This document shows, piece after piece, positions 1 through 8,289 of a DNA stretch of 64,000 nucleotides. This DNA is from Macrococcus bovicus. GTDB lineage: Bacteria > Bacillota > Bacilli > Staphylococcales > Staphylococcaceae. A program made the translations under genes and the position numbers. The notes under the pieces are model-generated. The model made no database searches and was not told the DNA's origin. It saw nothing but the letters and a program-made list of their open reading frames with translations. Positions within the stretch are counted from its first letter, which is position 1. Every line of letters begins with the position of its first letter. Where the stretch lies: the NCBI RefSeq assembly GCF_004359575.1, contig NZ_SCWF01000005.1, forward strand, positions 1 through 64,000, read 5' to 3'.

Positions 1-554
1 AGTCTATCGAACTACGTCCTCATGCAGTGGATACACGCACAACCTTCGGACATTGGGAGATAGATACCGTTGTCGGCCAGAAGTCTGGGGAGGATCAGGT
101 TCTCCTCACGATGGTTGAGAGAAAAAGCCGGTATGAACTTATCTTAAAGATTGATGGTAAACAAAGCTGCCATGTAGTCAACGCACTACGTCATCTGATA
201 AAGGAAACAGGAGATGCTTTCCCTAAAATATTCAAGTCCATTACATCAGATAACGGACCTGAATTCAGCGATCTTTCTGAATGCCTCAAAGGATTATCTG
301 AAGTCTACTTCACTCACCCCTATGCCTCTTGGGAGAGAGGGACGAAAGAAAATCAGCACAGATTTATTCGCCGGCATATTCCTAAAGGTATCCCCATTTC
401 AACTGTAACAACTTCTACCGTCCATAAAATCCAGGAATGGATGAACAGATATCCACGCAAGATACTAAATGGACAGTCAGCGATGGAAGTGTTTTTGAAG
501 GAACTAATTAAAGAGAACATACTAAGTGAATCCCTAGGATTCTATATGAACTAG
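1..554 (+). mobile_element. IS30-family transposase, 3' part (5' end outside window)
   Basis: The frame is open from the window edge, so the N-terminal helix-turn-helix part is missing. The visible protein is the DDE catalytic core of an IS30-type transposase. The motif GHWEIDTVVG carries the first Asp, SDNGPEF the second Asp, and the Glu lies in the GTKENQHRFIRRHIPKG block. It ends with the PRKILNGQSAMEVF segment usual near the family's C-terminus. The reaction is cut-and-paste or circle-mediated transposition of the element's ends. The right end of the element is expected within about 555-595, just past the stop codon, where a TGTCAGGGTGGCTAAC-like sequence sits. The left end is not visible, so intactness cannot be judged. 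An internal GTG at 27 is unlikely to be the true start. Confidence 0.9.
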
Positions 555-586
555 ATTTGTCAGGGTGGCTAACTTGTAATTGCAAT

Positions 587-1213
587 TTAGATAATAGTTA
601 AACCCTTAAATGTTCCAGGTAAAAATGTATAATTGATATCAAAGATGTTCTCTACTTTAGTACTTTTTCTCTGTACATTATGCAGAAAAATACCTGTATG
701 AGGAACCCTTGTTTCAGTAATTTTATTGTATATATATTTGTCAGTAAATACTTTAGCTAACCTATCTTTGCTCATAGTTTTAACTGAACCAATTAACAAG
801 GATGTGGTTCATCTTCTCTCTCCATAATAAGCTCATATTGATAATTCATATCAGTAACTTTATTATTATCTATAATTGGAACTTTAACTATCTCTCCTCT
901 TACGTTAATTCCAATTCCAATTTCAATAAATAGTTCTAAAATCAACTTCTCAAACAAATCCCCGGCAAGTTTTCTAGCTATATCAGATTTACTTGGTGGT
1001 AAAACATCTAGTCCAAATCCTATTGACTATTATATGGTATAGATAGTACTGTTAATAATAGTTCTTCCTATAATTGCTGCATTATCCTTATAATTTTTAA
1101 TTGTTTTAAGCCATCTATTAGTTTTATTATATTTGTTTCAAACTCAGTAATTGAATATAAAATATTTGAATTAAAAAGTTTAGTAACTCGATACTCAACC
1201 TCTTCATTATATT
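587..1213 (-). pseudogene. Broken type II restriction endonuclease-like gene
   Basis: No long frame exists, but three consecutive minus-strand pieces read as one protein. A first piece ends near GRTIINSTIYTI. A second runs from SIGFGLDVLPPSKSDIARK to EDEPHPC. A third starts LIGSVKTMSKDRLAKVF and ends GTFKGLTII. At least two frameshifts and several stops separate them. The IGSVKTxSKDR block resembles the catalytic lysine strand of PD-(D/E)XK restriction enzymes whose active site carries an S-V-K (Cfr10I/Bse634I type). That match is from memory and is moderate at best. The 3' end runs into the right end of the IS30 element and looks truncated by it. No partner methyltransferase is seen in the window. 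AT-rich composition matches the surrounding accessory DNA. Confidence 0.5.
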
Positions 1214-1478
1214 GATAAAAGTTATAATGCGTGTGTCAATTTCTAATGATAAACTAGAGGCTTTCTTTAATCGTCATAAGGATTTACACAAGATACACGT
1301 ACATGGCTTCAGGCACACGCATGCATTACTCCTATTCGAGGCTGGAGCAACATTAAAGGAAGTTCAGTCACGTCTGGGACATAGCGATATAAAGACCACT
1401 ATGGACATCTATACGCATATCACATAGGCATCTAGAGAAAAACTAGCGGAGAAGTTTCAGAAACATATTGATTTTTAA
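1212..1478 (+). pseudogene. Tyrosine recombinase (integrase) C-terminal remnant
   Basis: The fragment carries the end of a phage/island-type tyrosine integrase. It shows HGFRHTHALLLFEAG (box II H-x-x-R), then LGHSDIKTTMDIYTHIT with the downstream His and the catalytic Tyr region. A TAG at 1425-1427 interrupts the frame, but the codons continue as ASREKLAEKFQKHIDF to a TAA at 1476-1478. The family's usual C-terminal tail is therefore still readable. The N-terminal arm-binding and core-binding domains, roughly 300 residues, are absent upstream. The remnant lies about 0.9 kb from the rpsI 3' end, a known integration site for islands in Macrococcus, so it is probably what is left of an island integrase. 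It is not expected to be active. Confidence 0.8.
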
Positions 1479-1507
1479 TATGAATCAATTATTAGAGGAG
1501 AATATTT

Positions 1508-2242
1508 ATGAACTATCTACCTGTTCCTGACTCTTTCAATGAGAATGAATTTTCATTTGCAAATGATCCTATACTTAAGATATATGATTCTTTATCAGTT
1601 ATAAAAAGAAGTTTAGAATTAATAGAAAGCGAAGGGTTACACGAATTTGAACCAGTTATAATGGTGCAACTCAGATTATTATTTTTAGAGCAAAATGAAA
1701 GTCATGAACGAGGAAAAAAACAGCGAGAAAAGTTTTCATTACTTAGTCTTTTAAATGATTTCCACATTACACTTGATAATAATACTTTAAGATTTGAAGA
1801 AGCAAAAATGTTTCCTAAAATTGCATTAATTTATAGAGATTATGACGATATGAAAAATCAAAGTCCATATTTTTATGCTTCAAGTAAATGTATAGTAGAA
1901 AGAAACGTTTATACTTATAAAGAATTTATAGCTCAACCTCTATTAAAGATATCTGATGCAAATGGTGAGCTTAAAGAAAAAGACATAAAACATTGTATTG
2001 AGGTATTGGTAGATAAAGGACAAGGAGCTCATTATCAACACTATTTAAAAAAAGTACATGTTGATATAATTATGCGACGAAATATTATTTCACAAACTAT
2101 TGGACTAGCAGTAATTTCTTCACTCTACGAGCCAATTAGAGATTATTTAATCAGCAATCATATGGAACCATATCTTGATAGAAGCAAGGGTAGTTCATTT
2201 AGCATTTTCAGACTTACACCTAAATGGAACTCTGAAAATTGA
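1508..2242 (+). CDS. Hypothetical protein of the rpsI-side accessory region (244 aa)
   Basis: I do not recognise this protein. It is 244 residues, soluble in appearance, with no signal peptide, no long hydrophobic stretch and no clear nucleotide-binding motif. It begins MNYLPVPDSFNENEF and contains a charged region (ESHERGKKQREKF) and a conserved-looking YFYASSKCIVERNVYTY block near the middle. A good ribosome-binding site (AGAGGAG) sits about 7 bases before the ATG at 1508. It is intact, strongly AT-rich and flanked by an integrase remnant and the rpsI terminator, so it looks like cargo of a decayed island. A regulatory or defence role is possible, but nothing in the sequence establishes one. 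Confidence 0.7.
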   Translation: MNYLPVPDSFNENEFSFANDPILKIYDSLSVIKRSLELIESEGLHEFEPVIMVQLRLLFLEQNESHERGKKQREKFSLLSLLNDFHITLDNNTLRFEEAKMFPKIALIYRDYDDMKNQSPYFYASSKCIVERNVYTYKEFIAQPLLKISDANGELKEKDIKHCIEVLVDKGQGAHYQHYLKKVHVDIIMRRNIISQTIGLAVISSLYEPIRDYLISNHMEPYLDRSKGSSFSIFRLTPKWNSEN

Positions 2243-2280
2243 GAAGGTACTTAAGGGGCAACATCTGTGATAAAGCCATA

Positions 2281-2314
2281 CAAAAAAGCACTCTTTGGAA
2301 TAATCCAAAGAGTG
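2281..2314 (-). terminator. Rho-independent terminator of the rplM-rpsI operon
   Basis: A 10-bp perfect stem, CACTCTTTGG paired with CCAAAGAGTG, has a 6-base loop. Read on the minus strand it is followed by CTTTTTTG. It lies about 90 bases beyond the rpsI stop. The other side has TTTT, so it may also stop transcription leaving the accessory region. Confidence 0.8.
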
Positions 2315-2362
2315 TTTTAAACGTATATTTAATTGAACACAAACTGTCTACGCCAGTTTGCG

Positions 2363-2403
2363 TACTGGACTTGTAAGCAAACAAGTTTGCAACAATTCCA
2401 GTA
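2363..2403. repeat. Long imperfect palindrome flush with the rpsI stop codon
   Basis: Arms TACTGGACTTGTAAGCAAAC and GTTTGCAACAATTCCAGTA pair around an AA centre, with a few unpaired bases. The palindrome ends on the base next to the rpsI stop codon. It has no T-run of its own on the minus strand. It may be a core-type integrase binding/attachment region or part of a second RNA hairpin; the sequence alone does not decide. Confidence 0.6.
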
Positions 2404-2796
2404 TTAACGTTTTGAGAACTGTGGTGAACGACGAGCGCCTTTAAGACCTGGTTTTTTACGTTCTTTCATACGTGGGTCACGTGTTAACATGCCCGCGCGT
2501 TTTAATGATCCACGGTATTCTGGATCTGCTTCGATTAATGCACGTGCGATACCGTGACGGATTGCTTGTGCTTGTCCTGTGAAACCGCCGCCACGTACGT
2601 TGACTAATACGTCGTAGTTGCCTTTAGTTTCAGTGATATCGAATGGTTGGTTTAAGTCTAAGATTAATGATTCAAATGGTAAGTAGTCACGTACGTCACG
2701 TTTGTTGATTGTGATGTTACCTTCGCCTGGTACTAAACGTACACGTGCTACTGAATGTTTACGACGGCCTGTGCCTTGGTATTCAACTTGTGCCAA
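2404..2796 (-). CDS. rpsI: 30S ribosomal protein S9
   Basis: S9 is a small-subunit protein whose C-terminal tail reaches the P-site tRNA. The 130-residue product has the family's normal length. It starts [19 protein letters not shown] and ends in the conserved basic tail [10 protein letters not shown]. It follows rplM by 19 bases with an AGGAGG-like site, the usual two-gene rplM-rpsI operon. The 3' end borders accessory DNA, yet the full C-terminus is preserved. This is what is expected if an element integrated at the gene's end and restored it. Confidence 0.98.
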   Translation of the reverse strand: MAQVEYQGTGRRKHSVARVRLVPGEGNITINKRDVRDYLPFESLILDLNQPFDITETKGNYDVLVNVRGGGFTGQAQAIRHGIARALIEADPEYRGSLKRAGMLTRDPRMKERKKPGLKGARRSPQFSKR

Positions 2797-2815
2797 TGTA
2801 TTGTCCTCCTCTTAA

Positions 2816-3253
2816 TTAACCACGTAACTCGTAGTTTACAGGTTGTTGTGCTTGGTTTTTGTGTTCTGGTCCAGCGTATACGTGTAATTTTTTGCCCATT
2901 TTATCGCCGAGTGAACCTTTTGGTAACATCCCTTTGATAGATGTTTCTAATAAATGTACTGGGTTTTTCTCACGTAATTCACCAGCAGAGATCTGTTTTA
3001 AACCACCTGGGTGTAATGAGTGACGGTAGTAGATTTTGTCTTGTGCTTTGTTACCTGTGAAGTGAATTTTCTCAGCGTTGATGATGATGACGTGATCGCC
3101 ACAGTCAACGTGTGGTGTGAATGTTGGTTTGTTTTTACCGCGTAAGATAGATGCTACTTCTGAAGAAAGACGACCTAATGTTTGTCCTTCTGCATCAACA
3201 ACGTACCATTTGCGTTCGATGTTTGATTCGTTTGCCATGAATGTTTGACGCAT
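2816..3253 (-). CDS. rplM: 50S ribosomal protein L13
   Basis: L13 is an early-assembling large-subunit protein. The protein is 145 residues and begins [27 protein letters not shown], the standard start of staphylococcal and bacillar L13. The later block [24 protein letters not shown] is family-typical. The ATG is preceded by TAGGAGGAAAAAC. It is the first gene of the rplM-rpsI operon. It has its own promoter over the end of truA and a hairpin leader that resembles the L13 autoregulatory leader of Firmicutes. Confidence 0.98.
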   Translation of the reverse strand: MRQTFMANESNIERKWYVVDAEGQTLGRLSSEVASILRGKNKPTFTPHVDCGDHVIIINAEKIHFTGNKAQDKIYYRHSLHPGGLKQISAGELREKNPVHLLETSIKGMLPKGSLGDKMGKKLHVYAGPEHKNQAQQPVNYELRG

Positions 3254-3313
3254 GTGTTTTTCCTCCTAAAATAAAAAAAGTTCCCTCATGATTTCTGTCT
3301 ATATATCTGTAAC

Positions 3314-3338
3314 ACAATAAGTTTCCGGGGCTTATTGT
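3314..3338 (-). promoter_or_regulatory. Hairpin in the rplM 5' leader (L13-leader-like)
   Basis: An 8-bp stem ACAATAAG/CTTATTGT with a 9-base loop sits in the roughly 115-base untranslated leader between the predicted promoter and the rplM start. Firmicutes are known to carry an L13-binding leader upstream of rplM-rpsI. Assignment to that family is by position and general shape, not by alignment. Confidence 0.5.
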
Positions 3339-3370
3339 AGTGGTTGATATTAAACAATACCGTTGTCTAT

Positions 3371-3398
3371 CTTATAACATTCCGGGGGCTGTTGTCAA
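3371..3398 (-). promoter_or_regulatory. Predicted sigma-A promoter of rplM-rpsI
   Basis: On the minus strand a perfect TTGACA (3393-3398) is followed after 16 bases by TATAAG (3371-3376). It overlaps the 3' end of truA and places the transcript start about 110 bases before rplM. Confidence 0.7.
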
Positions 3399-4193
3399 TG
3401 ACTTCGGTGTATTTTTGGTAATTATTTTCGTGCCTGGCGGGATGTCTTCTGCCAGTTCTTCAGGGGTCAGATAGATTTTCTCGAGGTAGAGTCCTTCTGC
3501 CGGTGCGGTCTTGCCCGCTTTCTTACGGTCACGTGCGGCAAGTAGCGCCGTCGTATCATCCTGGCGTCTGCCTTGTCCGATATCGAGCAGATGCTGCACC
3601 ATGATTCTGACCATGTTGTAGAGGAACCCTGAGCCGATGACGTGGAAGTCGTAGCCGTCACGCGTTTTCGTCACGGTGAAGCTGTAGATGGTCCGTTCTT
3701 TGTTGTCGATCTCCGTCTTCGCTGAACAGAAGGAGGTGAAGTCGTGTGTGCCGAGAAAGGCTTGCGCCGCTTCATTCATTTTCACAAGGTCCAGGTCATA
3801 AGGATACCACGTCTCGAGTCCCGTCTTCATGACGTCTCTATGCGGCGCCTGATAGATTTTATAGCGATAGGCTTTACCGATACAGTCATAGCGGCTGTGG
3901 AACGTCTCAGGAATCTCTCTGACGGCTGTGATATAGATATCATCCGGCAGCGCCGAGTTGAAGGCATGCTGCCATTTGTCGGGTGTCAGCTTCAGATGAG
4001 TATCGAAATGGACGTACTGACAGAGGGCATGGACCCCTTTGTCGGTACGCGATGATGGATGAATACGTACGAAATCCCGGTGCATACGCTTTAGGATGCG
4101 CTCCAGTTCGTACTGCACGGTGCGCCCTTCATTCTGGATCTGAAAGCCCTGAAAGTTCGCGCCGTTATAAGTCAGCTGTAATAGTATACGCAT
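3372..4193 (-). CDS. truA: tRNA pseudouridine(38-40) synthase
   Basis: TruA converts uridines 38-40 of tRNA anticodon arms to pseudouridine. The 273-residue protein has the expected length. The catalytic Asp is in the motif SSRTDKGVHA near residue 50, and later blocks include GTHDFTSFCSA and GSGFLYNMVRIMV. The start MRILLQLTYNGANFQGFQ is standard. It lies 9 bases after ecfT, as the last gene of the ecfA1-ecfA2-ecfT-truA unit. The promoter for the next operon is embedded in its 3' end. Confidence 0.97.
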   Translation of the reverse strand: MRILLQLTYNGANFQGFQIQNEGRTVQYELERILKRMHRDFVRIHPSSRTDKGVHALCQYVHFDTHLKLTPDKWQHAFNSALPDDIYITAVREIPETFHSRYDCIGKAYRYKIYQAPHRDVMKTGLETWYPYDLDLVKMNEAAQAFLGTHDFTSFCSAKTEIDNKERTIYSFTVTKTRDGYDFHVIGSGFLYNMVRIMVQHLLDIGQGRRQDDTTALLAARDRKKAGKTAPAEGLYLEKIYLTPEELAEDIPPGTKIITKNTPKSLTTAPGML

Positions 4194-4202
4194 GAGTCAC
4201 CT

Positions 4203-5000
4203 CTAATTCCTGAAGTACAGGATCAATAATGTAATCGGGATGATTGCAAGCAGGGCGAGCGTGTCTGCCTGTCGCCAGTGCAGCTTGCGGTATTTCGTGC
4301 GGCCGATGTCACCCCGGTAGCCCCGCACCTCCATCGCAACAGCGAGGTCTTCTGCTCGCTTAAAGGCCGAGACAAAGAGCGGCACCAAGAGCGGCACGAT
4401 AGCTTTCAGCCGCTTCACCGGGCTCCCTGTCGTCATATCAGAGCCTCGTGACATCTGTGCCCGCATGATCTTCTGCGTCTCGTCCATCAAGGTCGGGATG
4501 AAGCGCAGTGCGATCGACATCATGAGCGCGAGTTCATGGACCGGCACTTTGATTTTCTTCAGCGGTCTGAAGAGGGTCTCGATGGCATCTGTCAGCGAGA
4601 TAGGGCTTGTTGACAGCGTCATGATGGTCGTCAGGATAATGATAAGGACAAAGCGGAGCATGATGAAGAGCCCCTGCTCGACGCCGTTCCGGTCGACTGT
4701 GATAAAGCCGAGCTTAAAGAGTGTGCCGCCGCCTTTCGTCCAGAAGAGATGCATGAAGAACGTAAAGAGCAGCAGGATCAGTATCGGCTTCAGACCTGCG
4801 AGCAGGAAGGACAGCTTCAGCTTCGCTGCATAGAGAATACCTAAAATGACGAGGATCAGGAAGGCGTAGGTGATGACGTTATTCGCAAAGAAGATCACGA
4901 TCGTCATCAGGAAGACGAAGATGATCTTCGTCCGCGGATCCAGGCGGTGAACGAATGAGTCGAGCGGCACGTAACGGCCGAGTACCATTTTATCGAGCAT
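4203..5000 (-). CDS. ecfT: Energy-coupling factor transporter transmembrane protein EcfT
   Basis: EcfT is the membrane scaffold that couples the two EcfA ATPases to exchangeable vitamin-binding S components. The 265-residue product begins MLDKMVLGRYVPLDSFVHRLDPRTK. It has several hydrophobic helices and the two coupling motifs ending in RG, within AQMSRGSD and AMEVRGYRGD. I start it at the ATG at 5000 because GGAGG lies about 7 bases before it; a longer in-frame start at 5039 would run deeper into ecfA2. It overlaps the end of ecfA2 by 11 bases, implying translational coupling. No S component is encoded here, so substrates are served by S proteins encoded elsewhere. Confidence 0.95.
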   Translation of the reverse strand: MLDKMVLGRYVPLDSFVHRLDPRTKIIFVFLMTIVIFFANNVITYAFLILVILGILYAAKLKLSFLLAGLKPILILLLFTFFMHLFWTKGGGTLFKLGFITVDRNGVEQGLFIMLRFVLIIILTTIMTLSTSPISLTDAIETLFRPLKKIKVPVHELALMMSIALRFIPTLMDETQKIMRAQMSRGSDMTTGSPVKRLKAIVPLLVPLFVSAFKRAEDLAVAMEVRGYRGDIGRTKYRKLHWRQADTLALLAIIPITLLILYFRN

Positions 5001-5841
5001 CGTGCTGCCTCCAGTCCTGATACATGCGGCTGAAGTCATGCATATTCAGCGCGAGCGCCGGGAACTTGATGCCGTGCTTCTCTTCTACTGCACGCTGCAG
5101 CTGCACCACTTTAGGAGGCATCATGTCATAAGGCGTCAAATCTCTACTGAATATCTCTGCCGGTGTGCCTTCCAGCACCAGTCGGCCGTCGTGCAGCACT
5201 TTGATCTCATCCGCACGAGCAGCCTGGTCCATCTGGTGCGTCACCAGGATGAGGGTCATGCCGGTCGCCTGGATATCGTCAAAGAGCGCCATGATCTCTT
5301 CCTGGCCGCGCGGATCAAGGCCCGCTGTCGGTTCGTCGAGAACCAGTATGTCCGGCTCCATGGCGAGAACCCCGGCTATCGCTACACGCCGCATCTGTCC
5401 GCCTGAGAGCTCAAAAGGCGAACGGTTAAAAAGGCTTTCATCTATGGCGAGGAGGGCTGCCAGGCGGTAAGCCCGCTCGATGGCTTCTTCTTTAGGTACC
5501 CCGTAGTTGAGGGGCCCGAAAATAATATCCTTGAGCACGGTCTCTTCAAAGAGCTGCTGTTCAGCGAACTGAAAAACAACCCCGACTTTACGACGGAGCG
5601 GTAGCAGTTCTTTACTCTTCGTCTTCGCTGTGACCTGGACGTCATCAAAATGCATCATGCCTTCTGTCGGTTTCAGCAGTGCATTCAAGTGCTGGATAAG
5701 CGTTGATTTCCCGCTCCCTGTATGACCGATAACAGCGTAATACCGTCCAAGCCTGAAGTCTGTTGTTATGGCGTGCAGCGCCCGCACTTCAAAAGGAGTC
5801 CCTTTCGAATAAGCGAAGCCTGTCTGGTCAAATTTAATCAT
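4990..5841 (-). CDS. ecfA2: Energy-coupling factor transporter ATPase EcfA2
   Basis: This is the second ATPase subunit of the group II ECF vitamin/metal uptake module. The 283-residue protein shows Walker A GHTGSGKST, Q-loop VFQFAEQQLF, signature LSGGQMRR, Walker B ILVLDEPTAGLD and the switch His in VTHQMD. The C-terminal extension around PPKVVQLQRAVEEKHG is typical of EcfA and contacts the partner ATPase. Its start overlaps ecfA1 by four bases and its end overlaps ecfT. The order rplQ-ecfA1-ecfA2-ecfT-truA-rplM is the conserved Firmicute arrangement. Confidence 0.96.
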   Translation of the reverse strand: MIKFDQTGFAYSKGTPFEVRALHAITTDFRLGRYYAVIGHTGSGKSTLIQHLNALLKPTEGMMHFDDVQVTAKTKSKELLPLRRKVGVVFQFAEQQLFEETVLKDIIFGPLNYGVPKEEAIERAYRLAALLAIDESLFNRSPFELSGGQMRRVAIAGVLAMEPDILVLDEPTAGLDPRGQEEIMALFDDIQATGMTLILVTHQMDQAARADEIKVLHDGRLVLEGTPAEIFSRDLTPYDMMPPKVVQLQRAVEEKHGIKFPALALNMHDFSRMYQDWRQHDAR

Positions 5842-6629
5842 AAGTACTCGAGCAGCTCCTCATCCTTCACAAATTTAGATGTTCCTGTGATCATCTGGTA
5901 CATGCGCATCGAGAACGGCAGCGGCAGACCGATCGCCTCCACTTCATCACCACGCTCAAATAACGCTTCCGGTGTCCCCTCCATCACGAGCCTCCCTTGA
6001 TGCATCACTAAAAGACGGTCCGCTTCCAGCGTCTCCTCGAGGTCATGGGTGATGGCGATGACAGTGAGATTTAACTCACGCTGCAGCTGACGGATGGTCG
6101 CGAGCACTTCCAGGCGGCCTTCAGGATCCAGCATGGCAGTCGCTTCGTCCAGGATGATGATATCGGGGCGTAACGCGATAACGCCCGCTATCGCCACGCG
6201 CTGTTTCTGGCCGCCTGACAAGTGATGCGGCTCATGTGTCTTCATATGGTCCATAGAGACCGCCCTCAGCACGGCATCGACCCGCCGGCGCATCTCATCA
6301 TGTTCAATGCCGTAATTCTCAAGCCCGAACGCCACATCATCCTCGACTGTCGCACCGACAAACTGATTATCCGGATTCTGGAACACCATGCCGACTTTAC
6401 CGTGCACTTCATAGCCGTTCTCTGCAGTGACCGGCAGCCCATCAATCGTGATCTCGCCTGTCTGGAGCGGCATGATCGCACCGAGGAGTTTGACTAAGGT
6501 CGACTTGCCCGAGCCGTTATGACCGACAACGGAGACCCATTCACCGCGTCTGATGGAGAAAGAGACATCCGTCAGTGCAGGCGCCTCCTGCTCTTCATAT
6601 TGATAACTCACGTGATGGACCTGCAGCAT
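5838..6629 (-). CDS. ecfA1: Energy-coupling factor transporter ATPase EcfA1
   Basis: This is the first ATPase subunit of the ECF uptake module, energising import of vitamins through shared EcfT. The 263-residue protein carries Walker A GHNGSGKST, Q-loop MVFQNPDNQFV, signature LSGGQKQR, Walker B IIILDEATAMLD and ITHDLE. The Glu-to-Asp-Glu order in the Walker B region matches EcfA1 rather than EcfA2. The ATG is preceded by GGAGGAATACAG. It follows rplQ after a 250-base gap that contains a terminator, so it probably has its own promoter, although none stood out. Confidence 0.96.
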   Translation of the reverse strand: MLQVHHVSYQYEEQEAPALTDVSFSIRRGEWVSVVGHNGSGKSTLVKLLGAIMPLQTGEITIDGLPVTAENGYEVHGKVGMVFQNPDNQFVGATVEDDVAFGLENYGIEHDEMRRRVDAVLRAVSMDHMKTHEPHHLSGGQKQRVAIAGVIALRPDIIILDEATAMLDPEGRLEVLATIRQLQRELNLTVIAITHDLEETLEADRLLVMHQGRLVMEGTPEALFERGDEVEAIGLPLPFSMRMYQMITGTSKFVKDEELLEYL

Positions 6630-6681
6630 CTGTATTCCTCCTCCAAAGTATGTATTACCAGTATACCGTAAATACCGGTCA

Positions 6682-6715
6682 TAAAAAAAACCTTTTAGCG
6701 CCTGCTAAAAGGGTT
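6682..6715 (-). terminator. Terminator downstream of rplQ
   Basis: Arms AACC-TTTTAGC and GCTAAAA-GGGTT form a hairpin with a short loop. On the minus strand it is followed by a run of eight T (complement of 6683-6690). It ends the long ribosomal transcript before ecfA1. Confidence 0.75.
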
Positions 6716-6737
6716 AAGAATGAAAAAAGCGCGCACT

Positions 6738-6779
6738 CTGCCACAGGAGTTCACGCATATCGTTGTTCAGTTGTGGCAG
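6738..6779. repeat. Inverted repeat between rplQ and its terminator
   Basis: CTGCCACA (6738-6745) is repeated in inverted form as TGTGGCAG (6772-6779) around a 26-base centre. It has no T-run. It could form an RNA stem in the rplQ 3' untranslated region or an operator; neither is supported further. Confidence 0.4.
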
Positions 6780-6879
6780 AATACTCTGAGCTAGACAATA
6801 TCTATGTGTGGTAAACATTATCGTTGCACTCATTTGCTTATAGTGTGTGTGTAAGATAAGTGATCTCTATAAATATGAA

Positions 6880-7248
6880 TTAAACTAATTCAATGATAAC
6901 CATTTCTGAACCGTCTCCGCGACGTGGTCCAACTTTCATGATACGAGTGTAGCCACCTTGACGTTCGTTGTAACGTGGTGCCACTTCATTGAATAATTTT
7001 TGTACTGCGAATTGAGTAGTGTCATCTTCGTTAGTGATTTCAACACGACGTAATACTTCTGCTGCCTGACGACGAGCATGTAAGTCACCGCGTTTACCTA
7101 AAGTGATTAATTTTTCAACAATTCTACGTAATTCTTTCGCACGAGCTTCAGTTGTTTCGATACGTTCGTTCACGATTAAAGATGTAGCTAAATCGCGTAA
7201 CATCGCTTTACGTTGATCTGAAGTGCGGCCTAATTTTCTGTAACCCAT
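6880..7248 (-). CDS. rplQ: 50S ribosomal protein L17
   Basis: L17 lies near the exit tunnel of the large subunit. The 122-residue protein starts [20 protein letters not shown] and ends [15 protein letters not shown], both diagnostic of the short bacterial form. It is the last gene of the alpha operon, 18 bases after rpoA with AGGAGGTACG upstream. About 165 bases of untranslated sequence separate its stop from a clear terminator. Confidence 0.98.
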   Translation of the reverse strand: MGYRKLGRTSDQRKAMLRDLATSLIVNERIETTEARAKELRRIVEKLITLGKRGDLHARRQAAEVLRRVEITNEDDTTQFAVQKLFNEVAPRYNERQGGYTRIMKVGPRRGDGSEMVIIELV

Positions 7249-7266
7249 GAATCGTACCTCCTTTTA

Positions 7267-8211
7267 CTAGTCTTCTTTTCTTAATCCAAGACCTAAGTCT
7301 TCGAGTTTAAATTTAACTTCTTCCAGTGACTTGCGGCCTAAATTGCGAACTTTCATCATGTCCGCCTCAGATTTATCTGCAAGTTCCTGTACAGAGTTAA
7401 TTCCTGCACGTTTTAAGCAGTTGTATGAACGTACTGATAAGTCTAATTCTTCGATAGACATTTCAAGTACTTTTTCTTTGTGATCTTCTTCTTTTTCAAT
7501 CATGATTTCAGCGTTCTGTGCTTCATCTGTTAAGTTAACGAAGATGTTCAAGTGTTCAGTCATGATCTTCGCACCCAGCGATACTGCTTCCTGTGGTGTT
7601 AATGATCCGTCTGTCCAGACATCTAAAGTTAATTTATCAAAGTTCGTACTTTGCCCTACACGTGTATTTTCAACAGTATAGTTCACACGCTCAACTGGTG
7701 TATAAAGAGAATCCACTGGAATCACACCAATTGGTAAATCACTCGTATTGTTATCTTCAGCTAAAGCATAGCCACGACCTGCATTCGCGATTAAACGCAT
7801 TTTCAGGTGTCCACCTTTGGATACTGTTGCGATTTTTAAATCAGGATTTAAAATCTCAACGTCGCTGTCATGCATGATATCTTTGGCAGTGACAATCCCT
7901 TCATCTTTCACATCGATTTCAAGCACTTTATCTTCATCTGAGTAGATTTTAAGCGCCAGTCCTTTGATGTTCATGATCATTGTTGTCACGTCTTCTACTA
8001 CGTTCTCTACTGTAGAGAATTCGTGGAGCACGCCTTCGATTTCGATGTTTTTAACAGCCGCACCAGGTAATGAAGAAAGTAGGATACGACGTAAGGAGTT
8101 ACCTAAAGTTGTCCCATAACCACGTTCCAACGGTTCAACAACGAATTTACCGAATTTAGAATCTTCACTGATTTCAACTGTCTCAATTCTAGGCTTTTCG
8201 ATTTCAATCAT
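7267..8211 (-). CDS. rpoA: RNA polymerase alpha subunit
   Basis: The alpha dimer nucleates RNA polymerase assembly and contacts UP elements and activators. The 314-residue length matches the Firmicute form. The N-terminal domain (about 1-230) contains [18 protein letters not shown]. The C-terminal domain starts near [18 protein letters not shown] and includes the helix-hairpin-helix part [14 protein letters not shown]. It follows rpsK by 78 bases, the widest gap in this part of the cluster. I saw no promoter or hairpin in that gap. Confidence 0.98.
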   Translation of the reverse strand: MIEIEKPRIETVEISEDSKFGKFVVEPLERGYGTTLGNSLRRILLSSLPGAAVKNIEIEGVLHEFSTVENVVEDVTTMIMNIKGLALKIYSDEDKVLEIDVKDEGIVTAKDIMHDSDVEILNPDLKIATVSKGGHLKMRLIANAGRGYALAEDNNTSDLPIGVIPVDSLYTPVERVNYTVENTRVGQSTNFDKLTLDVWTDGSLTPQEAVSLGAKIMTEHLNIFVNLTDEAQNAEIMIEKEEDHKEKVLEMSIEELDLSVRSYNCLKRAGINSVQELADKSEADMMKVRNLGRKSLEEVKFKLEDLGLGLRKED

Positions 8212-8289
8212 TTATTTATCCTCCTTCAACAACGTCGAATAATTTTTAGTGCTACTGCTATTGTAAATGAACTGAAGTACTAAATAAAA

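Noticed and set aside
27-554. Complete transposase starting at the GTG at 27
   Set aside because: The frame is open to the window edge and codons before 27 read on into typical IS30 sequence, so the gene is truncated only by the window.
3744-4055. Plus-strand frames over truA, ecfT, ecfA and topB
   Set aside because: They are antisense shadows of strongly conserved genes, with no ribosome-binding sites and no family resemblance.
5001-5039. Longer EcfT start at 5039
   Set aside because: It lacks a ribosome-binding site and extends into ecfA2 by 50 bases, while GGAGG precedes the ATG at 5000 and the family begins there.
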